The notes beneath the pieces are model-generated. The model had not been told where the DNA came from and searched no databases. It saw only the letters and a list, made by a program, of their open reading frames with translations. Shown one piece after another: positions 1 to 9,605 of a stretch of 64,000 bases of DNA. Position numbers and translations under genes: made by a program. Origin of the DNA: Bacteroidia bacterium. Its GTDB lineage: Bacteria > Bacteroidota > Bacteroidia > Bacteroidales > VadinHA17. The DNA is taken from contig JAPLEB010000058.1 of the NCBI GenBank assembly GCA_026391555.1, positions 1 to 64,000 of the forward strand, read 5' to 3'. Each line of letters starts with the position of its first letter. Positions within the stretch are counted from its first letter, which is position 1.

Positions 1-81
1 AGGATTGTTAAAGCATCGTTCTGAAAGGGCATTAGGCTTCAGGATTCATGCGACAGTCGTACCCCGTACCTCAAACCATTT

Positions 82-1425
82 TTAGAGTTTGAAAGCCTTC
101 TTTATCTTATCAACATAATCCAGTTTTTCCCAGGCAAAGAATTCAACTTTTTTCAGATAAACTTTTTTGCCGTTGCCATTCACAATTTTTGGTTTACTGC
201 CGGGTACTTCATAGTATACTTCAACATTTTTAACTGTACAATCACGACCAAAATGTCCGTAAGAAGCTGTTTCCAGGAACACCGGGTTTTTCAGTCCGAA
301 ACGCTGAACGATAGAGTAAGGACGCATATCGAACAGTTTGTTGATCTTTAATCCAATTTCTTCATCGGAGAGCAATTTGCCTTTACTGTCTTTTACTTTA
401 GCTGTTCTGTATGTATTAACATATAAACCAACAGGTTGAGCAACACCTATAGCATAGGCAACCTGGATCAATGCCAGATCGCAAACGCCGGCTGCCACCA
501 GGTTCTTGGCAATATGACGGGCAGCATAAGCTGCTGACCTGTCGACTTTTGAGGAATCCTTTCCTGAAAATGCACCTCCTCCGTGGGCGCCATGTCCTCC
601 GTAAGTGTCAACGATGATTTTACGGCCGGTAAGACCTGTATCGCCATGAGGACCTCCGATGACAAATTTGCCTGTCGGATTTACAAGAAGTTTAAAATCC
701 TCATTGAAAAGTTTTTGTATTCTTTTAGGAAGAGCTTTTTTCACGCGTGGGATAAGAATTTTCTGAAGGTCATCCCTGATTTTTTTCTGCATCGCTTTTT
801 CTGCATTCTTTTCAGATTTGTACGATTTGTTCTTTGGCAGAACAAATTCATCGTGCTGGGTGCTGACAACTATTGTGTCGATGCGGAGAGGTTTATTATT
901 GTCATCATATTCAACTGTAACCTGAGACTTACTGTCGGGTCTAAGGTATTTCATCTGTTTCCCTTCGCGCCTTATAGTTGCCAGTTCCTGGAGAATACGG
1001 TGAGACAGCTCTATGGTTAAGGGCATATAGTTATCCATTTCACGGCAGGCATAACCGAACATCATTCCCTGATCGCCAGCTCCCTGCTCTTCAGGCTTTT
1101 CACGAACCACACCCTGGTTTATATCGCTCGATTGTTCATGAATAGTCGATATTACACCACACGAATCGCAATCAAAACGGTATTCTGCTTTTGTATAACC
1201 AATGTTCCGTATTACTTTACGGGCAGTCTCCTGTACATCCACCCATCCTTCTGTACGTACTTCTCCACCGCAGACAACAAGGCCTGTTGTTACAAAAGTC
1301 TCGCAGGCAACTTTTGACTCGGGATCCCAGCGAAGGAATTCATCAAGTAAAGCGTCTGATATCTGATCGGCTACCTTATCGGGGTGGCCTTCTGAAACTG
1401 ATTCTGAAGTAAATAAATATCCCAT
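82..1425 (-). CDS. metK: S-adenosylmethionine synthase
   Basis: Makes S-adenosylmethionine from methionine and ATP, releasing phosphate and pyrophosphate; cytosolic homotetramer in the family. The 447-residue protein starts [20 protein letters not shown], where HPDK (residues 14-17) is the ATP-binding motif. It carries the conserved GAGDQG loop in the N-terminal third and the glycine-rich [13 protein letters not shown] segment in the middle. It is longer than the roughly 380-residue proteobacterial enzyme because of insertions rich in lysine, as is usual in Bacteroidota. The ATG is chosen because the MetK signature starts immediately after it. A probable SAM-II riboswitch sits about 70 nt upstream of the start, so the product probably represses its own synthesis. 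It is transcribed alone. Confidence 0.97.
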   Translation of the reverse strand: MGYLFTSESVSEGHPDKVADQISDALLDEFLRWDPESKVACETFVTTGLVVCGGEVRTEGWVDVQETARKVIRNIGYTKAEYRFDCDSCGVISTIHEQSSDINQGVVREKPEEQGAGDQGMMFGYACREMDNYMPLTIELSHRILQELATIRREGKQMKYLRPDSKSQVTVEYDDNNKPLRIDTIVVSTQHDEFVLPKNKSYKSEKNAEKAMQKKIRDDLQKILIPRVKKALPKRIQKLFNEDFKLLVNPTGKFVIGGPHGDTGLTGRKIIVDTYGGHGAHGGGAFSGKDSSKVDRSAAYAARHIAKNLVAAGVCDLALIQVAYAIGVAQPVGLYVNTYRTAKVKDSKGKLLSDEEIGLKINKLFDMRPYSIVQRFGLKNPVFLETASYGHFGRDCTVKNVEVYYEVPGSKPKIVNGNGKKVYLKKVEFFAWEKLDYVDKIKKAFKL

Positions 1426-1492
1426 AATTCAATTATTAGTTGATTATTAAACAACAGATGGGCAGTTTGGTTGATTGAAAAAGAGGGAATTA

Positions 1493-1547
1493 TCAGCATT
1501 TTAGCATTTTTTTCCTGTGGTTGCAATCAGAACAAATCTTTCCACCA
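1493..1547 (-). ncRNA. SAM-II (SAM-alpha) riboswitch aptamer in the metK leader
   Basis: On the minus strand the metK leader reads GGTGG, then AAGATTTGTTCTGATTGCAA, then CCAC, then an A-rich run and TGCTAAAATGC. GTGG (1545-1542) pairs with CCAC (1520-1517) to form P1. The loop holds the family hallmarks GATTTG and TTGCAA, and the downstream GCTAAAA is the conserved segment that folds back to form the H-type pseudoknot of SAM-II. The order, spacing and short P1 match what I recall of the SAM-II consensus, a class described in alphaproteobacteria and Bacteroidota. The position between a candidate promoter and metK fits feedback by SAM. I could not run a covariance model. Confidence 0.8.
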
Positions 1548-1560
1548 ATTTATGACGGTA

Positions 1561-1592
1561 CAAAGCAAATAAAAAAAATCAGAAAAACCAAA
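1561..1592 (-). promoter_or_regulatory. metK promoter, Bacteroidota type
   Basis: Minus strand TTTG (1592-1589), a 20-nt spacer, then TTGCTTTG (1568-1561), which matches TAnnTTTG except for one base. The predicted transcript start near 1554 falls just before the riboswitch aptamer, which supports both calls. Confidence 0.6.
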
Positions 1593-1596
1593 AATA

Positions 1597-2511
1597 TTAT
1601 GCGTTGGTAAGATTTCTGAAAACATCTTCAAGATTACTCTCCTGCTTCTGAAGTGAGAGTACAGTGAGGGTATTTCTTACAGCAAAGTTGAATATAGCAG
1701 GACGGATATCCTCATCGCCTTCAGCTTCAATCAGCCATAAATTGTTATTAATCAGGCTAACCTTGCTGACATTACCAATATCAGCCAGCAACGACTCTTT
1801 TGTGTCCTTATCAAACTCCACGCGGATTACCTGTTTCGGGCGCTTTATAAGGGAATAGATTTTACTCTTCTCTTCGTCAGCTACTATAACACCTTTATCA
1901 ATAATTATAACTCTGTCGCATATTGCTTCAACCTCCTGCATGATATGTGTTGAAAGCATCACGGTCTTTTCTTTTCCAACCTCTTTGATCAGGTTTCGAA
2001 TGTCGACAATCTGATTAGGGTCGAGTCCGGCGGTTGCCTCATCGAGAATCAGCACCCCAGGGTTAAGGATAAGGGCCTGGGCAAGTCCGACCCTCTGTCT
2101 GTATCCTTTTGAAAGTGAACCGATCTTTTTCTTCTGTTCCGGCGCCAGACCGGTTAATTCAATAATATTATCAATCTGCTTTTTCTTTGGAAGTCCCGTC
2201 TTGTATATTGAAGCAACAAACCCAAGATATTCCCTCACGTACATTTCAGGATATAGGGGGTTATTTTCAGGAAGATAACCTATTTGCTTTTTTACTTCAA
2301 GATTGTCAACTCCCACTTCAAGGCCATTAACGTACACCTGTCCGGATGAGGCAGGGATGAAACCGGTAATAATCTTCATCATTGTTGATTTTCCGGCACC
2401 GTTGGGACCAAGAAACCCAACGATCTCACCTGTTTTAACCTCGAAAAAGACATTATCGAGAGCTTTCTGTTCGCCAAAAAACTTTGTAACGCCCTGAATT
2501 ACAATTGACAT
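1597..2511 (-). CDS. gldA: gliding-motility ABC transporter ATP-binding protein GldA
   Basis: ATPase subunit of the GldA-GldF-GldG ABC transporter associated with gliding in Bacteroidota, acting on the cytoplasmic face of the inner membrane. Seen: Walker A GPNGAGKS (residues 35-42 from the chosen start), signature LSKGYRQR, Walker B VLILDEATAGLDP and the H-loop STHIMQE. The C-terminal 80 residues form the extra domain typical of GldA and related exporters. The ORF track starts 17 codons earlier, inside the upstream gene; ATG at 2511 gives MSIVIQGVTKFFGEQ, the usual GldA start, and leaves a 10-nt gap to the usp gene. Partners gldF and gldG are not in the window, so the transporter must be completed from elsewhere. 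Confidence 0.85.
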   Translation of the reverse strand: MSIVIQGVTKFFGEQKALDNVFFEVKTGEIVGFLGPNGAGKSTMMKIITGFIPASSGQVYVNGLEVGVDNLEVKKQIGYLPENNPLYPEMYVREYLGFVASIYKTGLPKKKQIDNIIELTGLAPEQKKKIGSLSKGYRQRVGLAQALILNPGVLILDEATAGLDPNQIVDIRNLIKEVGKEKTVMLSTHIMQEVEAICDRVIIIDKGVIVADEEKSKIYSLIKRPKQVIRVEFDKDTKESLLADIGNVSKVSLINNNLWLIEAEGDEDIRPAIFNFAVRNTLTVLSLQKQESNLEDVFRNLTNA

Positions 2512-2521
2512 AAGCCGGTTA

Positions 2522-3373
2522 TTATTCTCCCCAACCACCCATAAATTGTCCAAGCTTGGCAAAGGATACCTTGGGATTTACACAGCAGACAGGTATCTTG
2601 GAGCTGTTGGCAATAATATATTGTTCAGATGCCCCTATTACATAATCAGCAAAAGTAATATTCTTGGTTGTCACAATAAGGATCAGGTCGGCATTTATTT
2701 TCTGGGCAAAATCGATGGTCTGCTGGGCAAAGTTTCCCTTGGGAATTTCATGGATCTCATAATCTATATTATTTTGTATTAAATATTTAACACCAAAATT
2801 TAAATTTATATTTGTCTTTTTTATAAGATTCTTATCGGTGCTGACAGCAACAAACATATGAATTTTTGATTCAAAATATTTCCCCATAAAAATAGCCATC
2901 TTCATCTTCTCCTTATTTTCACCCCTGAAATCAACAGGAAAGACAATATTGTGATATCTCTCCTGGTCAACAGGAGGGTCCTGAATAACAATGAACGGAA
3001 TTTTTGATTTAACGATAACCTTTAGCGCCCAACTGCCGGTAAGTTTCTGCAATCCTTTCATCCCATGCGTACCCATAACCACAAGACTGGCTTCCTTCGC
3101 ATTTGCAAATTCGGCAATAGCGCTGAATATGCTTCCTTTAGAAATATGAAAAGAAATGGGAACATTGTACTTTTTGCTGTTTTCTTCAGTCAACTGATGC
3201 AACTGTGCATTTTTTTCTTTCTCAACTTTCGGATTGATGCCGTGTTCTACGATATGCAGAAGGCATATATCATTCCCCACCATATGGCTTATTTTAACTG
3301 CATGCGCCAGTGCATGTCCGGCAACATCAGTGAAATCCCATGGTACAACTATAAGTTTTTTATGTTCTTCCAT
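2522..3373 (-). CDS. tandem universal stress protein
   Basis: A 283-residue cytosolic protein made of two UspA folds (about 1-145 and 150-283). The first half ends with VVMGTHGMKG followed by a GS pair, a near match to the Gx2Gx9G(S/T) nucleotide-binding motif. The second half lacks that motif (VTTKNITFADYVIG), so only one half is likely to bind ATP. Usp proteins respond to starvation or energy stress, but the specific role here is unknown. It is the first gene of a short operon with gldA, 10 nt downstream, which could place GldA under stress control. Confidence 0.85.
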   Translation of the reverse strand: MEEHKKLIVVPWDFTDVAGHALAHAVKISHMVGNDICLLHIVEHGINPKVEKEKNAQLHQLTEENSKKYNVPISFHISKGSIFSAIAEFANAKEASLVVMGTHGMKGLQKLTGSWALKVIVKSKIPFIVIQDPPVDQERYHNIVFPVDFRGENKEKMKMAIFMGKYFESKIHMFVAVSTDKNLIKKTNINLNFGVKYLIQNNIDYEIHEIPKGNFAQQTIDFAQKINADLILIVTTKNITFADYVIGASEQYIIANSSKIPVCCVNPKVSFAKLGQFMGGWGE

Positions 3374-3401
3374 AGCTCTGAATAGTTTTCAATTTTATAT
3401 C

Positions 3402-3432
3402 CAAAGTTATTCAGATTTTATCAATTATCAAA
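3402..3432 (-). promoter_or_regulatory. usp-gldA promoter
   Basis: Minus strand TTTG (3432-3429), 19-nt spacer, TAACTTTG (3409-3402): an exact match to the Bacteroidota TTTG/TAnnTTTG promoter. The predicted start is near 3396, about 23 nt before the usp ATG. Confidence 0.7.
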
Positions 3433-3603
3433 CTAATAAGTAAACGACTGCTTTACCTTATTAATAACTTGTACAAAAAATTAGTATTATTGAGAACGGT
3501 CAAATAATCTGATTAAGAAGACGCTAACGCTCAAAAATAGTGCCGGAAAGTTAATAAAACAAAATATTGGCGATTTAATGGCACTTAGCGGCTAACATTT
3601 TAT

Positions 3604-3624
3604 TATTTTTGCGTACTATTTTTG
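3604..3624 (+). promoter_or_regulatory. candidate asnS -7 elements
   Basis: Two copies of TATTTTTG, 3604-3611 and 3617-3624, fit the TAnnTTTG -7 element. No TTTG is seen at the expected upstream distance. The 3374-3603 stretch between the divergent usp and asnS genes shows no ORF; it holds the usp promoter and a 6-bp inverted repeat AGTGCC/GGCACT (3539-3544, 3580-3585). Confidence 0.4.
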
Positions 3625-3637
3625 TTGAAAATAATTG

Positions 3638-5032
3638 ATGGTGATGAAAAGAATTAAGATAAAAGCATTATTATCCTCCCCACTGTTGGGGTCAGATGTA
3701 CTGGTGAAGGGATGGGTAAGAACAAAAAGGGGAAATAAAAATATTGTCTTTATTACTCTGAATGACGGATCGACAATCAATAATATCCAGGTGGTTGTGG
3801 ACGCGGGATCATTTGATGAGAACCTTCTTAAAGATATCTCCACCGGTGCCTGCATTGCCGTTAACGGGAAGCTGATTAAGTCGCAGGGGCAGGGGCAGAA
3901 TATCGAAATAAATGCTACAACCATTGAGCTTTATGGGAAAAGCGATGCAGAGACATACCCTCTTCAGAAGAAAGGACATTCAATGGAATTCCTGAGGGAG
4001 AATTCTCACCTGCGCTTCAGAACAAATACTTTTGGTGCTGTCTTCAGAATAAGGCACGCGATGGCTTTTGCAATTCACAAGTACTTTAACGATAAAGGAT
4101 TCTTCTATCTGCACACTCCTATTATAACAGGAAGCGACTGTGAAGGAGCAGGCGAGATGTTCCATGTTACAACTATGGACCTGAAAAACATGCCTCATAA
4201 TGAGGGCGGATCTGTAGATTTCAGAAACGATTTCTTCGGAAAGGAGACAAATCTTACAGTTTCCGGACAACTCGAAGGAGAACTTGGGGCTCTTGCATTA
4301 GGTGATATCTACACCTTCGGACCAACCTTCAGAGCTGAAAACTCAAACACTCCGCGCCATCTTGCAGAGTTCTGGATGATAGAACCGGAAATGGCATTCT
4401 ATGACCTTACCGACAATATGGATCTCGCGGAAGAGTTTGTAAAATACCTGATCAGGTATGCACTTGATAACTGTCGCGAAGATATGGAATTCCTTAATAA
4501 TATGATTGATAAGGCGCTTCTTGAAAGGCTTAAATTTGTTCTTGAAAATGAATTTGTAAGAATAACTTATACTGAAGCTGTAACAATTCTCACTGCTTCA
4601 GGGAAAAAATGGGATTATATGGTTGGGTGGGGCCGCGACCTGCAGGCTGAACATGAAAGGTATCTTGTTGAAGAGCATTTCAAAAGGCCTGTTATCCTTA
4701 CCGATTATCCAAAAGAGATAAAGGCTTTTTATATGAAGCAGAACGATGATGGCAAAACTGTCAGAGCTATGGATGTTCTGTTCCCGGGAATAGGTGAAAT
4801 AATCGGCGGATCGCAGAGAGAAGAGCAATATGACAGGTTGCTTGCCAGAATTAAAGAGATGAAATTACCCGAAAAGGATCTATGGTGGTACCTTGATACA
4901 AGAAAATTCGGGACAGCGCCACACAGCGGATTTGGTCTTGGTTTTGAGCGGTTGATATTGTTTGTTACCGGTATGTCTAATATACGCGATGTGATACCAT
5001 TTCCAAGAACGCCAAAGAATGCTGAATTTTAG
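3638..5032 (+). CDS. asnS: asparagine--tRNA ligase
   Basis: Class IIb aminoacyl-tRNA synthetase that charges tRNA-Asn. The N-terminal OB-fold (about 1-110, containing [13 protein letters not shown]) binds the anticodon. The catalytic core holds motif 2 [15 protein letters not shown] and motif 3 GFGLGFERL near the end. The length of 464 residues is normal for AsnS. The ORF track starts at a TTG (3635); ATG at 3638 or 3644 is more likely, because [10 protein letters not shown] is the natural N-terminus. Presence of AsnS rather than AspS is supported by the motif 2 sequence and by length: bacterial AspS is about 590 residues with a GAD insertion that is absent here. rpoN follows 40 nt downstream. 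Confidence 0.96.
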   Translation: MVMKRIKIKALLSSPLLGSDVLVKGWVRTKRGNKNIVFITLNDGSTINNIQVVVDAGSFDENLLKDISTGACIAVNGKLIKSQGQGQNIEINATTIELYGKSDAETYPLQKKGHSMEFLRENSHLRFRTNTFGAVFRIRHAMAFAIHKYFNDKGFFYLHTPIITGSDCEGAGEMFHVTTMDLKNMPHNEGGSVDFRNDFFGKETNLTVSGQLEGELGALALGDIYTFGPTFRAENSNTPRHLAEFWMIEPEMAFYDLTDNMDLAEEFVKYLIRYALDNCREDMEFLNNMIDKALLERLKFVLENEFVRITYTEAVTILTASGKKWDYMVGWGRDLQAEHERYLVEEHFKRPVILTDYPKEIKAFYMKQNDDGKTVRAMDVLFPGIGEIIGGSQREEQYDRLLARIKEMKLPEKDLWWYLDTRKFGTAPHSGFGLGFERLILFVTGMSNIRDVIPFPRTPKNAEF

Positions 5033-5071
5033 AAAAGCTCACTCCTGAATGCTTTAGTTGAAGAGAAAAGT

Positions 5072-6532
5072 ATGTTAAAGCAAAGGTTACAGCAGAAGTT
5101 ACTTCAGAAACTTTCACCACAGCAGATACAGATGATCAAGCTGCTGGAGGTTCCTACGTTACAGATTGAGGAGCGAATAAAAAAAGAACTCGAGGAAAAC
5201 CCTGCCCTGGAAGAGGGCCAGGAGGAGGAGGAGGATATTCATTCAGAAGCGGAAGAAGAAGAACAATCCGGGGAGGCAGACAAAAATCAGGAGGAATTCA
5301 CTCTCGATGATTATATTGAAGAGGACGATATTCCTGATTATCGTCTTCAGGCAAAAAACTACAGCAAAGACGAAGATAAAAGAACTGAGATACCCTTTTC
5401 CGTGGGATTTTCATTTCATGAGCATCTCGAATCGCAACTGGGTCTAAGGGACCTTACCGATAAACAGAAAAATCTTGGAGAATATATTCTCGGGAATATC
5501 GATGAAGACGGATATCTTAGAAGAGAACTGATAAACATAGTTGATGATCTTGCTTTTCTTCAGAATGTTGAAACTACAGAAAGCGAACTTGAAGAGGTAC
5601 TTAAAATAATTCAGGACCTTGAACCGGCAGGTGTCGGTGCGAGAACCCTCAGGGAGTGCCTTTTGCTTCAGATTGAGAAACGAGACTATTCGCAACCTTC
5701 TATTAATCTTGCACATATAATTATCGACTCATATTTTGAAGAATTCACCAAAAGGCATTATAATAAAATAGTAGCAAGACTGGGGATCACAGAAAATGAA
5801 CTTAAGGCAGCAATTGATGAGGTGCTGAAACTCAACCCCAAACCGGGTGGCGTCTACAGCGATCCATTCAATAAAACATCCCAACCAATAATTCCGGATT
5901 TTATCCTTGAGCTTTCTGAAGATGGTTTCGACCTGCATCTTAATTCACGAAACCTCCCTGAACTAAGGTTAAGCGCCGCGTATAGCGAAATGCTTCATTC
6001 ATTTAGCAAAGATAAGAGCCAGAAAAAAGAGATGAAAGATGCTGTTCTGTTCGTGAAGCAGAAAATTGATTCAGCCAGATGGTTCATTGATGCAATAAAG
6101 CAGCGGCAGAACACGCTTCTTTTAACCATGAATGCTATTCTCGAATACCAGCAGGAATATTTCATCGACGGGGATGAAACAAAATTAAAACCGATGATCC
6201 TTAAAGATGTTGCTGAAATGACAGGACTTGACATTTCAACTGTCTCAAGAGTCGCCAATAGTAAATATATACAATCACACTTTGGGATATTTCCTCTGAA
6301 GTTTTTCTTTTCAGAAGGACTTCAGACAGATAGCGGGGAGGAAGTATCAACAAGGGAGATCAAACGGATTTTACAGGACTGTATCGAAAACGAACAAAAA
6401 CGTAAGCCATTAACCGATGAGAGGCTTACTGAAATCCTACAGGAAAAGGGGTACCAGATAGCACGCCGTACTGTCGCGAAATACCGTGAACAGCTTAATA
6501 TTCCGGTTGCAAGGATGAGGAGGGAGATCTAA
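5072..6532 (+). CDS. rpoN: RNA polymerase sigma-54 factor
   Basis: Sigma-54 directs RNA polymerase to -24/-12 promoters and needs an AAA+ activator to open DNA. The protein has a leucine/glutamine-rich region I (residues 1-48), an acidic region II of Glu/Asp runs (about 48-100), a core-binding domain, a helix-turn-helix segment (DISTVSRVANSKY) and the RpoN box ARRTVAKYRE near the C-terminus. At 486 residues it is full length. No enhancer-binding activator is encoded in this window, so its targets cannot be inferred here. It overlaps the convergent glycosyltransferase gene by 4 nt. Confidence 0.97.
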   Translation: MLKQRLQQKLLQKLSPQQIQMIKLLEVPTLQIEERIKKELEENPALEEGQEEEEDIHSEAEEEEQSGEADKNQEEFTLDDYIEEDDIPDYRLQAKNYSKDEDKRTEIPFSVGFSFHEHLESQLGLRDLTDKQKNLGEYILGNIDEDGYLRRELINIVDDLAFLQNVETTESELEEVLKIIQDLEPAGVGARTLRECLLLQIEKRDYSQPSINLAHIIIDSYFEEFTKRHYNKIVARLGITENELKAAIDEVLKLNPKPGGVYSDPFNKTSQPIIPDFILELSEDGFDLHLNSRNLPELRLSAAYSEMLHSFSKDKSQKKEMKDAVLFVKQKIDSARWFIDAIKQRQNTLLLTMNAILEYQQEYFIDGDETKLKPMILKDVAEMTGLDISTVSRVANSKYIQSHFGIFPLKFFFSEGLQTDSGEEVSTREIKRILQDCIENEQKRKPLTDERLTEILQEKGYQIARRTVAKYREQLNIPVARMRREI

Positions 6533-7638
6533 CCCTTTTTATGTTGTTTATCTAATAACTCTTCTAACGCTTCTGTTAAGAGCAGACTACTTTGCTCAGT
6601 TATTTCACCGGAACAGAAGGCTCTATTTGAAGGAAGAGAAATTCCTGCTTTTATTTCACCCTGGGGAATGGTATTAAACCACCCCTTTTCTGAAAGGTAT
6701 TCAGCCAGGTACTCCTGCTCAGTCTGACCAGGTGTTGGAATTAGTAAGGCATTGCAATTCAGGCTTATAAGCTCCATTATTATAGTGTACCCCGACCGGG
6801 TAATAATACTTTCACTCCCCGTGATCATCTCTTTCATCTCTGAAGCAGGAAGATGGTTATAATAAAAAATATTACCAGACCTGACAATCTCTCTCATTTT
6901 ATCGGGTCTGCCTTCAAGCATTATCGTCGGGGTACCTTGTTCTTTCAGAAGGCGAGCCAGCTTCTGTTTGAGAATCTCCCTCTGGGGCTCCGGCCCTGAA
7001 AGAATCACAGTGTGATGTTGAAATTTTATTGGATTCTCATTTTGGGATGGTCCGCATCTGATAAATCTCGACAATATCCCGACATATCTTACATTATCAG
7101 GGAGCTTAATGCCATGCGATAACCTTCCTGAAACATTCAACTCTCCGGGTAGATCCGGAATGAAACAAAGTGAATATTTATTAATAACTACCCTGTGCAA
7201 AAGTATACCAACAATCTCCATGAATCTTAACAACTTTGGTAACGGGATCAAAGGCATGTGAGTTACATATACCGTTATGACGTTCCTGTTCCATAACCCG
7301 AAACGGTTATCACTGATAACTATATCAATAGCATATTCCTGAATGATTTTTTTCAACCTGAAATGTTCCAGGATTATGTGATAAAGAAGTAGAGGAGTTT
7401 TCAGCAGGAGCGTAAGGTATTGAGGAAGGAAGCGTGAGTAACCGGGTTTGAATCCGCTAAATTTAATATATGATAGTCCGGATAATTCATTACGGAACAG
7501 CGATAAATGCTCCTCTCCGGATCCGATAAAAATATTATGATTCATCTCCCGAAGCTTCCCCGCCAAAGGGATCATACGGGCGGCATGACCTAATCCCCAC
7601 TCCAGAGGACAGATAAGTATATTATAGTGTTTATTCAA
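6529..7638 (-). CDS. MurG/GT28-like glycosyltransferase
   Basis: A 369-residue GT-B-like protein. The N-terminus ILICPLEWGLGHAARMIPL carries the GxGHxxR loop seen in MurG-like and TIGR00661-like transferases. The C-terminal half has a nucleotide-sugar-binding style segment (SGPEPQRE, then ITRSGYTIIMELI and LIPTPGQTEQEYLA), matching the GT28 C-terminal pattern. There is no signal peptide; a hydrophobic patch around residues 75-90 may sit on the inner membrane. Donor and acceptor are unknown. It is the last gene of the minus-strand run from rbfA, 2 nt after the radical SAM gene, so it may act on a lipid or cofactor made by that cluster. It is not MurG itself: the operon is unrelated to cell division. 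Confidence 0.75.
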   Translation of the reverse strand: MNKHYNILICPLEWGLGHAARMIPLAGKLREMNHNIFIGSGEEHLSLFRNELSGLSYIKFSGFKPGYSRFLPQYLTLLLKTPLLLYHIILEHFRLKKIIQEYAIDIVISDNRFGLWNRNVITVYVTHMPLIPLPKLLRFMEIVGILLHRVVINKYSLCFIPDLPGELNVSGRLSHGIKLPDNVRYVGILSRFIRCGPSQNENPIKFQHHTVILSGPEPQREILKQKLARLLKEQGTPTIMLEGRPDKMREIVRSGNIFYYNHLPASEMKEMITGSESIITRSGYTIIMELISLNCNALLIPTPGQTEQEYLAEYLSEKGWFNTIPQGEIKAGISLPSNRAFCSGEITEQSSLLLTEALEELLDKQHKKG

Positions 7639-7640
7639 TC

Positions 7641-8423
7641 TTAACCCGAAACCTGTGTTTTAATACCCAGCTTTTCAACCAATGCAGCTATTACCCTCAG
7701 TTCCTTAACAGGCACATTATTTAGTTGCCCGCCTTCCGGAGTATCCCTCGATATTGTATAGATCATCACTTCGGAAGGCCTTATTCTTGAAAGTGTTTTA
7801 AGCCATGCATTAATTTCTGCAGGAGTTGTATTGTCGATTACTATGCCATTGTAATTACCCCGGAGAAAAAGTGTCTGAATGATAAGTTTCCCATTAAATC
7901 CAACCAGATTATTAATAAGTTCTTCCACATTAATATTAATCCCTGGCTGGTTATGTATCTTCACAGTTGAATCAAATGCAGAGTCGAGTTTAAGGATATT
8001 CACATCGACTTTTAACAAAGCTGCTTTAATAAGTGGATCATCAATGGTAGTGGAGTTTGACAATACAGCGATTTTAGCTTTTGGAAAGTATTTGTCTCTC
8101 AGAATTATACTGTCATCAATTATTCCGGGGAAATCAGGGTGAAGAGTGGGCTCTCCGTTGCCTGCATATGTTATTACATCGGGTGACCGGCTCTTTGCTT
8201 TCATCCCTGAGAGTTTGAGATCGAGCGCCTTATAAACATCTTCGCGACGGGGAAGATAGCTGACCGCTTTTTCAATATCCGGGGTCCATCCGCATTCGCA
8301 GTAGATGCAATTGAAATTGCAAAACTTTCTTTTGGTGGGTAAAAGATTTATTCCAAGTGAACCCCCCAGTCGCCTGCTTTTCACCGGTCCGAATATAATA
8401 TCATCAAAAAGGAATGTAGCCAT
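7641..8423 (-). CDS. radical SAM protein, COG0731-like
   Basis: A 260-residue radical SAM enzyme. The cluster-binding motif CNFNCIYC (CX3CX2C) is at about residues 35-42, preceded by GPVKSRRLGGSLGIN, a signature of the Wyosine-synthetase-like bacterial radical SAM group. The segment YAGNGEPTLHP is the GGE-like SAM-binding motif. No auxiliary cluster domain is apparent, so it looks like a minimal single-cluster enzyme. The substrate is unknown; bacteria do not make wyosine, so a tRNA role should not be assumed. It lies 6 nt downstream of the amidohydrolase and 2 nt upstream of the glycosyltransferase, suggesting co-expression. Confidence 0.82.
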   Translation of the reverse strand: MATFLFDDIIFGPVKSRRLGGSLGINLLPTKRKFCNFNCIYCECGWTPDIEKAVSYLPRREDVYKALDLKLSGMKAKSRSPDVITYAGNGEPTLHPDFPGIIDDSIILRDKYFPKAKIAVLSNSTTIDDPLIKAALLKVDVNILKLDSAFDSTVKIHNQPGININVEELINNLVGFNGKLIIQTLFLRGNYNGIVIDNTTPAEINAWLKTLSRIRPSEVMIYTISRDTPEGGQLNNVPVKELRVIAALVEKLGIKTQVSG

Positions 8424-8429
8424 AATGAT

Positions 8430-9605
8430 TTAAATTAGTCTCGTTACAAAGCTATCAGGCAGCAGCTTCATATTTAAAAGATCAACATTCTGAAGCAGAA
8501 GTAACCCTGGCTTCTTCCCTGTTTCAATCTTACCAAAGCGATCTTCCTCTCCCAGGGCTTTAGCGCCGTTAACAGTCGCCCATCTTGTCAATTCTTCAAT
8601 TGATAAAGAAGGGAAGTTAACCTGAAGGGTTTTAAGCTCTTCGATGATGCTAAGCTTATTATTCGATGCCAGGCTGTCGGTCCCGATCACTATTTCACAA
8701 CCCTCCTCAATAAGAAGATCAAGAGGCGGTATCTCATTCTCGATATAAATATTTGAATTGGGACACAGACACCAGAATAAATTTTTTCTCTCCTTAACCA
8801 TTCTTATCGTATCTCTGTCAACGAAGGTATTATGGACAAGTATAAGTTTACCGGCCAGGGTCATCTCATTCAGAATTGCATCAGTATGGCTTTTAACTGT
8901 TTCCAGCCTGGATGGAATTAATCCGGATTGTTCGTATGAGTTCATTAGAGGGCCAGAATGATTTTCGAGGAAAGCCTTTTCTCCGGCTGTCTCCATAAAA
9001 TGAATGGAGGTAACCTTGTTGTTTTCACTATTATTTCTTAGGAGCCGGAAAAGTGACAACGATATTGAATACGCAGAGTGGGGAACTACTGAAAACGGAA
9101 GGTTCATCTCCTTAGCTATTTCTGCGATTTTGGCTATTTCATCTATGCGACAGCTGGCTTTTTCCGGGTCTATCCCAAAAACTTCAAGCAGGTTAATGTA
9201 CCTGATTCTGCTTTCTTTTTTTATGTTGAAGGATAGTGAAGTGTTACAGATATCAGCGCACAAAACCACTCCTTCCTTATACATATTATCATCGGCTGAG
9301 TATGCGGATGTAATAATGTTTTCATTATTGTAATCCCTCGTGTTTCTTACCTGGTCAATAAAACTTTCCACCCCACAACCCTGAGCTATAGAGTCTTTCA
9401 TGTGCGACAGCTCAAGATGACAATGGCTATTCACAAACCCTGGAATTATGATGCCATTATGAAATTCCATTGAATGTTTTTCTTCCGGAATACCGCTGGT
9501 ATCCTCAATACTTAAAATAGTACCATCATCTTCAGATGTTATCACTGCTCTTTTAAGCGGAGTACCGGAGTTAGTAATGATGTATTGGGCTGAAAAGCGT
9601 TTCAT
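8430..9605 (-). CDS. amidohydrolase-superfamily deaminase
   Basis: A 391-residue metal-dependent hydrolase of the chlorohydrolase/cytosine-deaminase type. Seen: HCH metal motif in PGFVNSHCHLELSHM, the histidine in VPHSAYS, a second in LVHNTF, and the catalytic aspartate in GTDSLASNNKLS. This set is complete, so it should be active, probably deaminating a purine-like or adenosine-like substrate. Aminodeoxyfutalosine deaminase of the futalosine menaquinone route is one possibility because that family has this fold, but no other mqn gene is visible. Its ATG overlaps the DUF4296 gene by 4 nt, indicating translational coupling. Confidence 0.8.
   Translation of the reverse strand: MKRFSAQYIITNSGTPLKRAVITSEDDGTILSIEDTSGIPEEKHSMEFHNGIIIPGFVNSHCHLELSHMKDSIAQGCGVESFIDQVRNTRDYNNENIITSAYSADDNMYKEGVVLCADICNTSLSFNIKKESRIRYINLLEVFGIDPEKASCRIDEIAKIAEIAKEMNLPFSVVPHSAYSISLSLFRLLRNNSENNKVTSIHFMETAGEKAFLENHSGPLMNSYEQSGLIPSRLETVKSHTDAILNEMTLAGKLILVHNTFVDRDTIRMVKERKNLFWCLCPNSNIYIENEIPPLDLLIEEGCEIVIGTDSLASNNKLSIIEELKTLQVNFPSLSIEELTRWATVNGAKALGEEDRFGKIETGKKPGLLLLQNVDLLNMKLLPDSFVTRLI

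Noticed and set aside
2-85. Open plus-strand frame reaching into the end of metK (27 codons, stop at 83-85)
   Set aside because: It could be the 3' end of a gene entering from the left, but the peptide is not recognisable and is too short to support; convergent overlap with metK is possible but unproven.
583-1020. 145-aa plus-strand ORF opposite metK
   Set aside because: Shadow of metK; Phe/Cys-rich composition typical of an antisense frame.
7641-8423. Wyosine (TYW1-like) tRNA modification enzyme
   Set aside because: The N-terminal motif resembles that group, but bacteria lack wyosine and the auxiliary features are missing.
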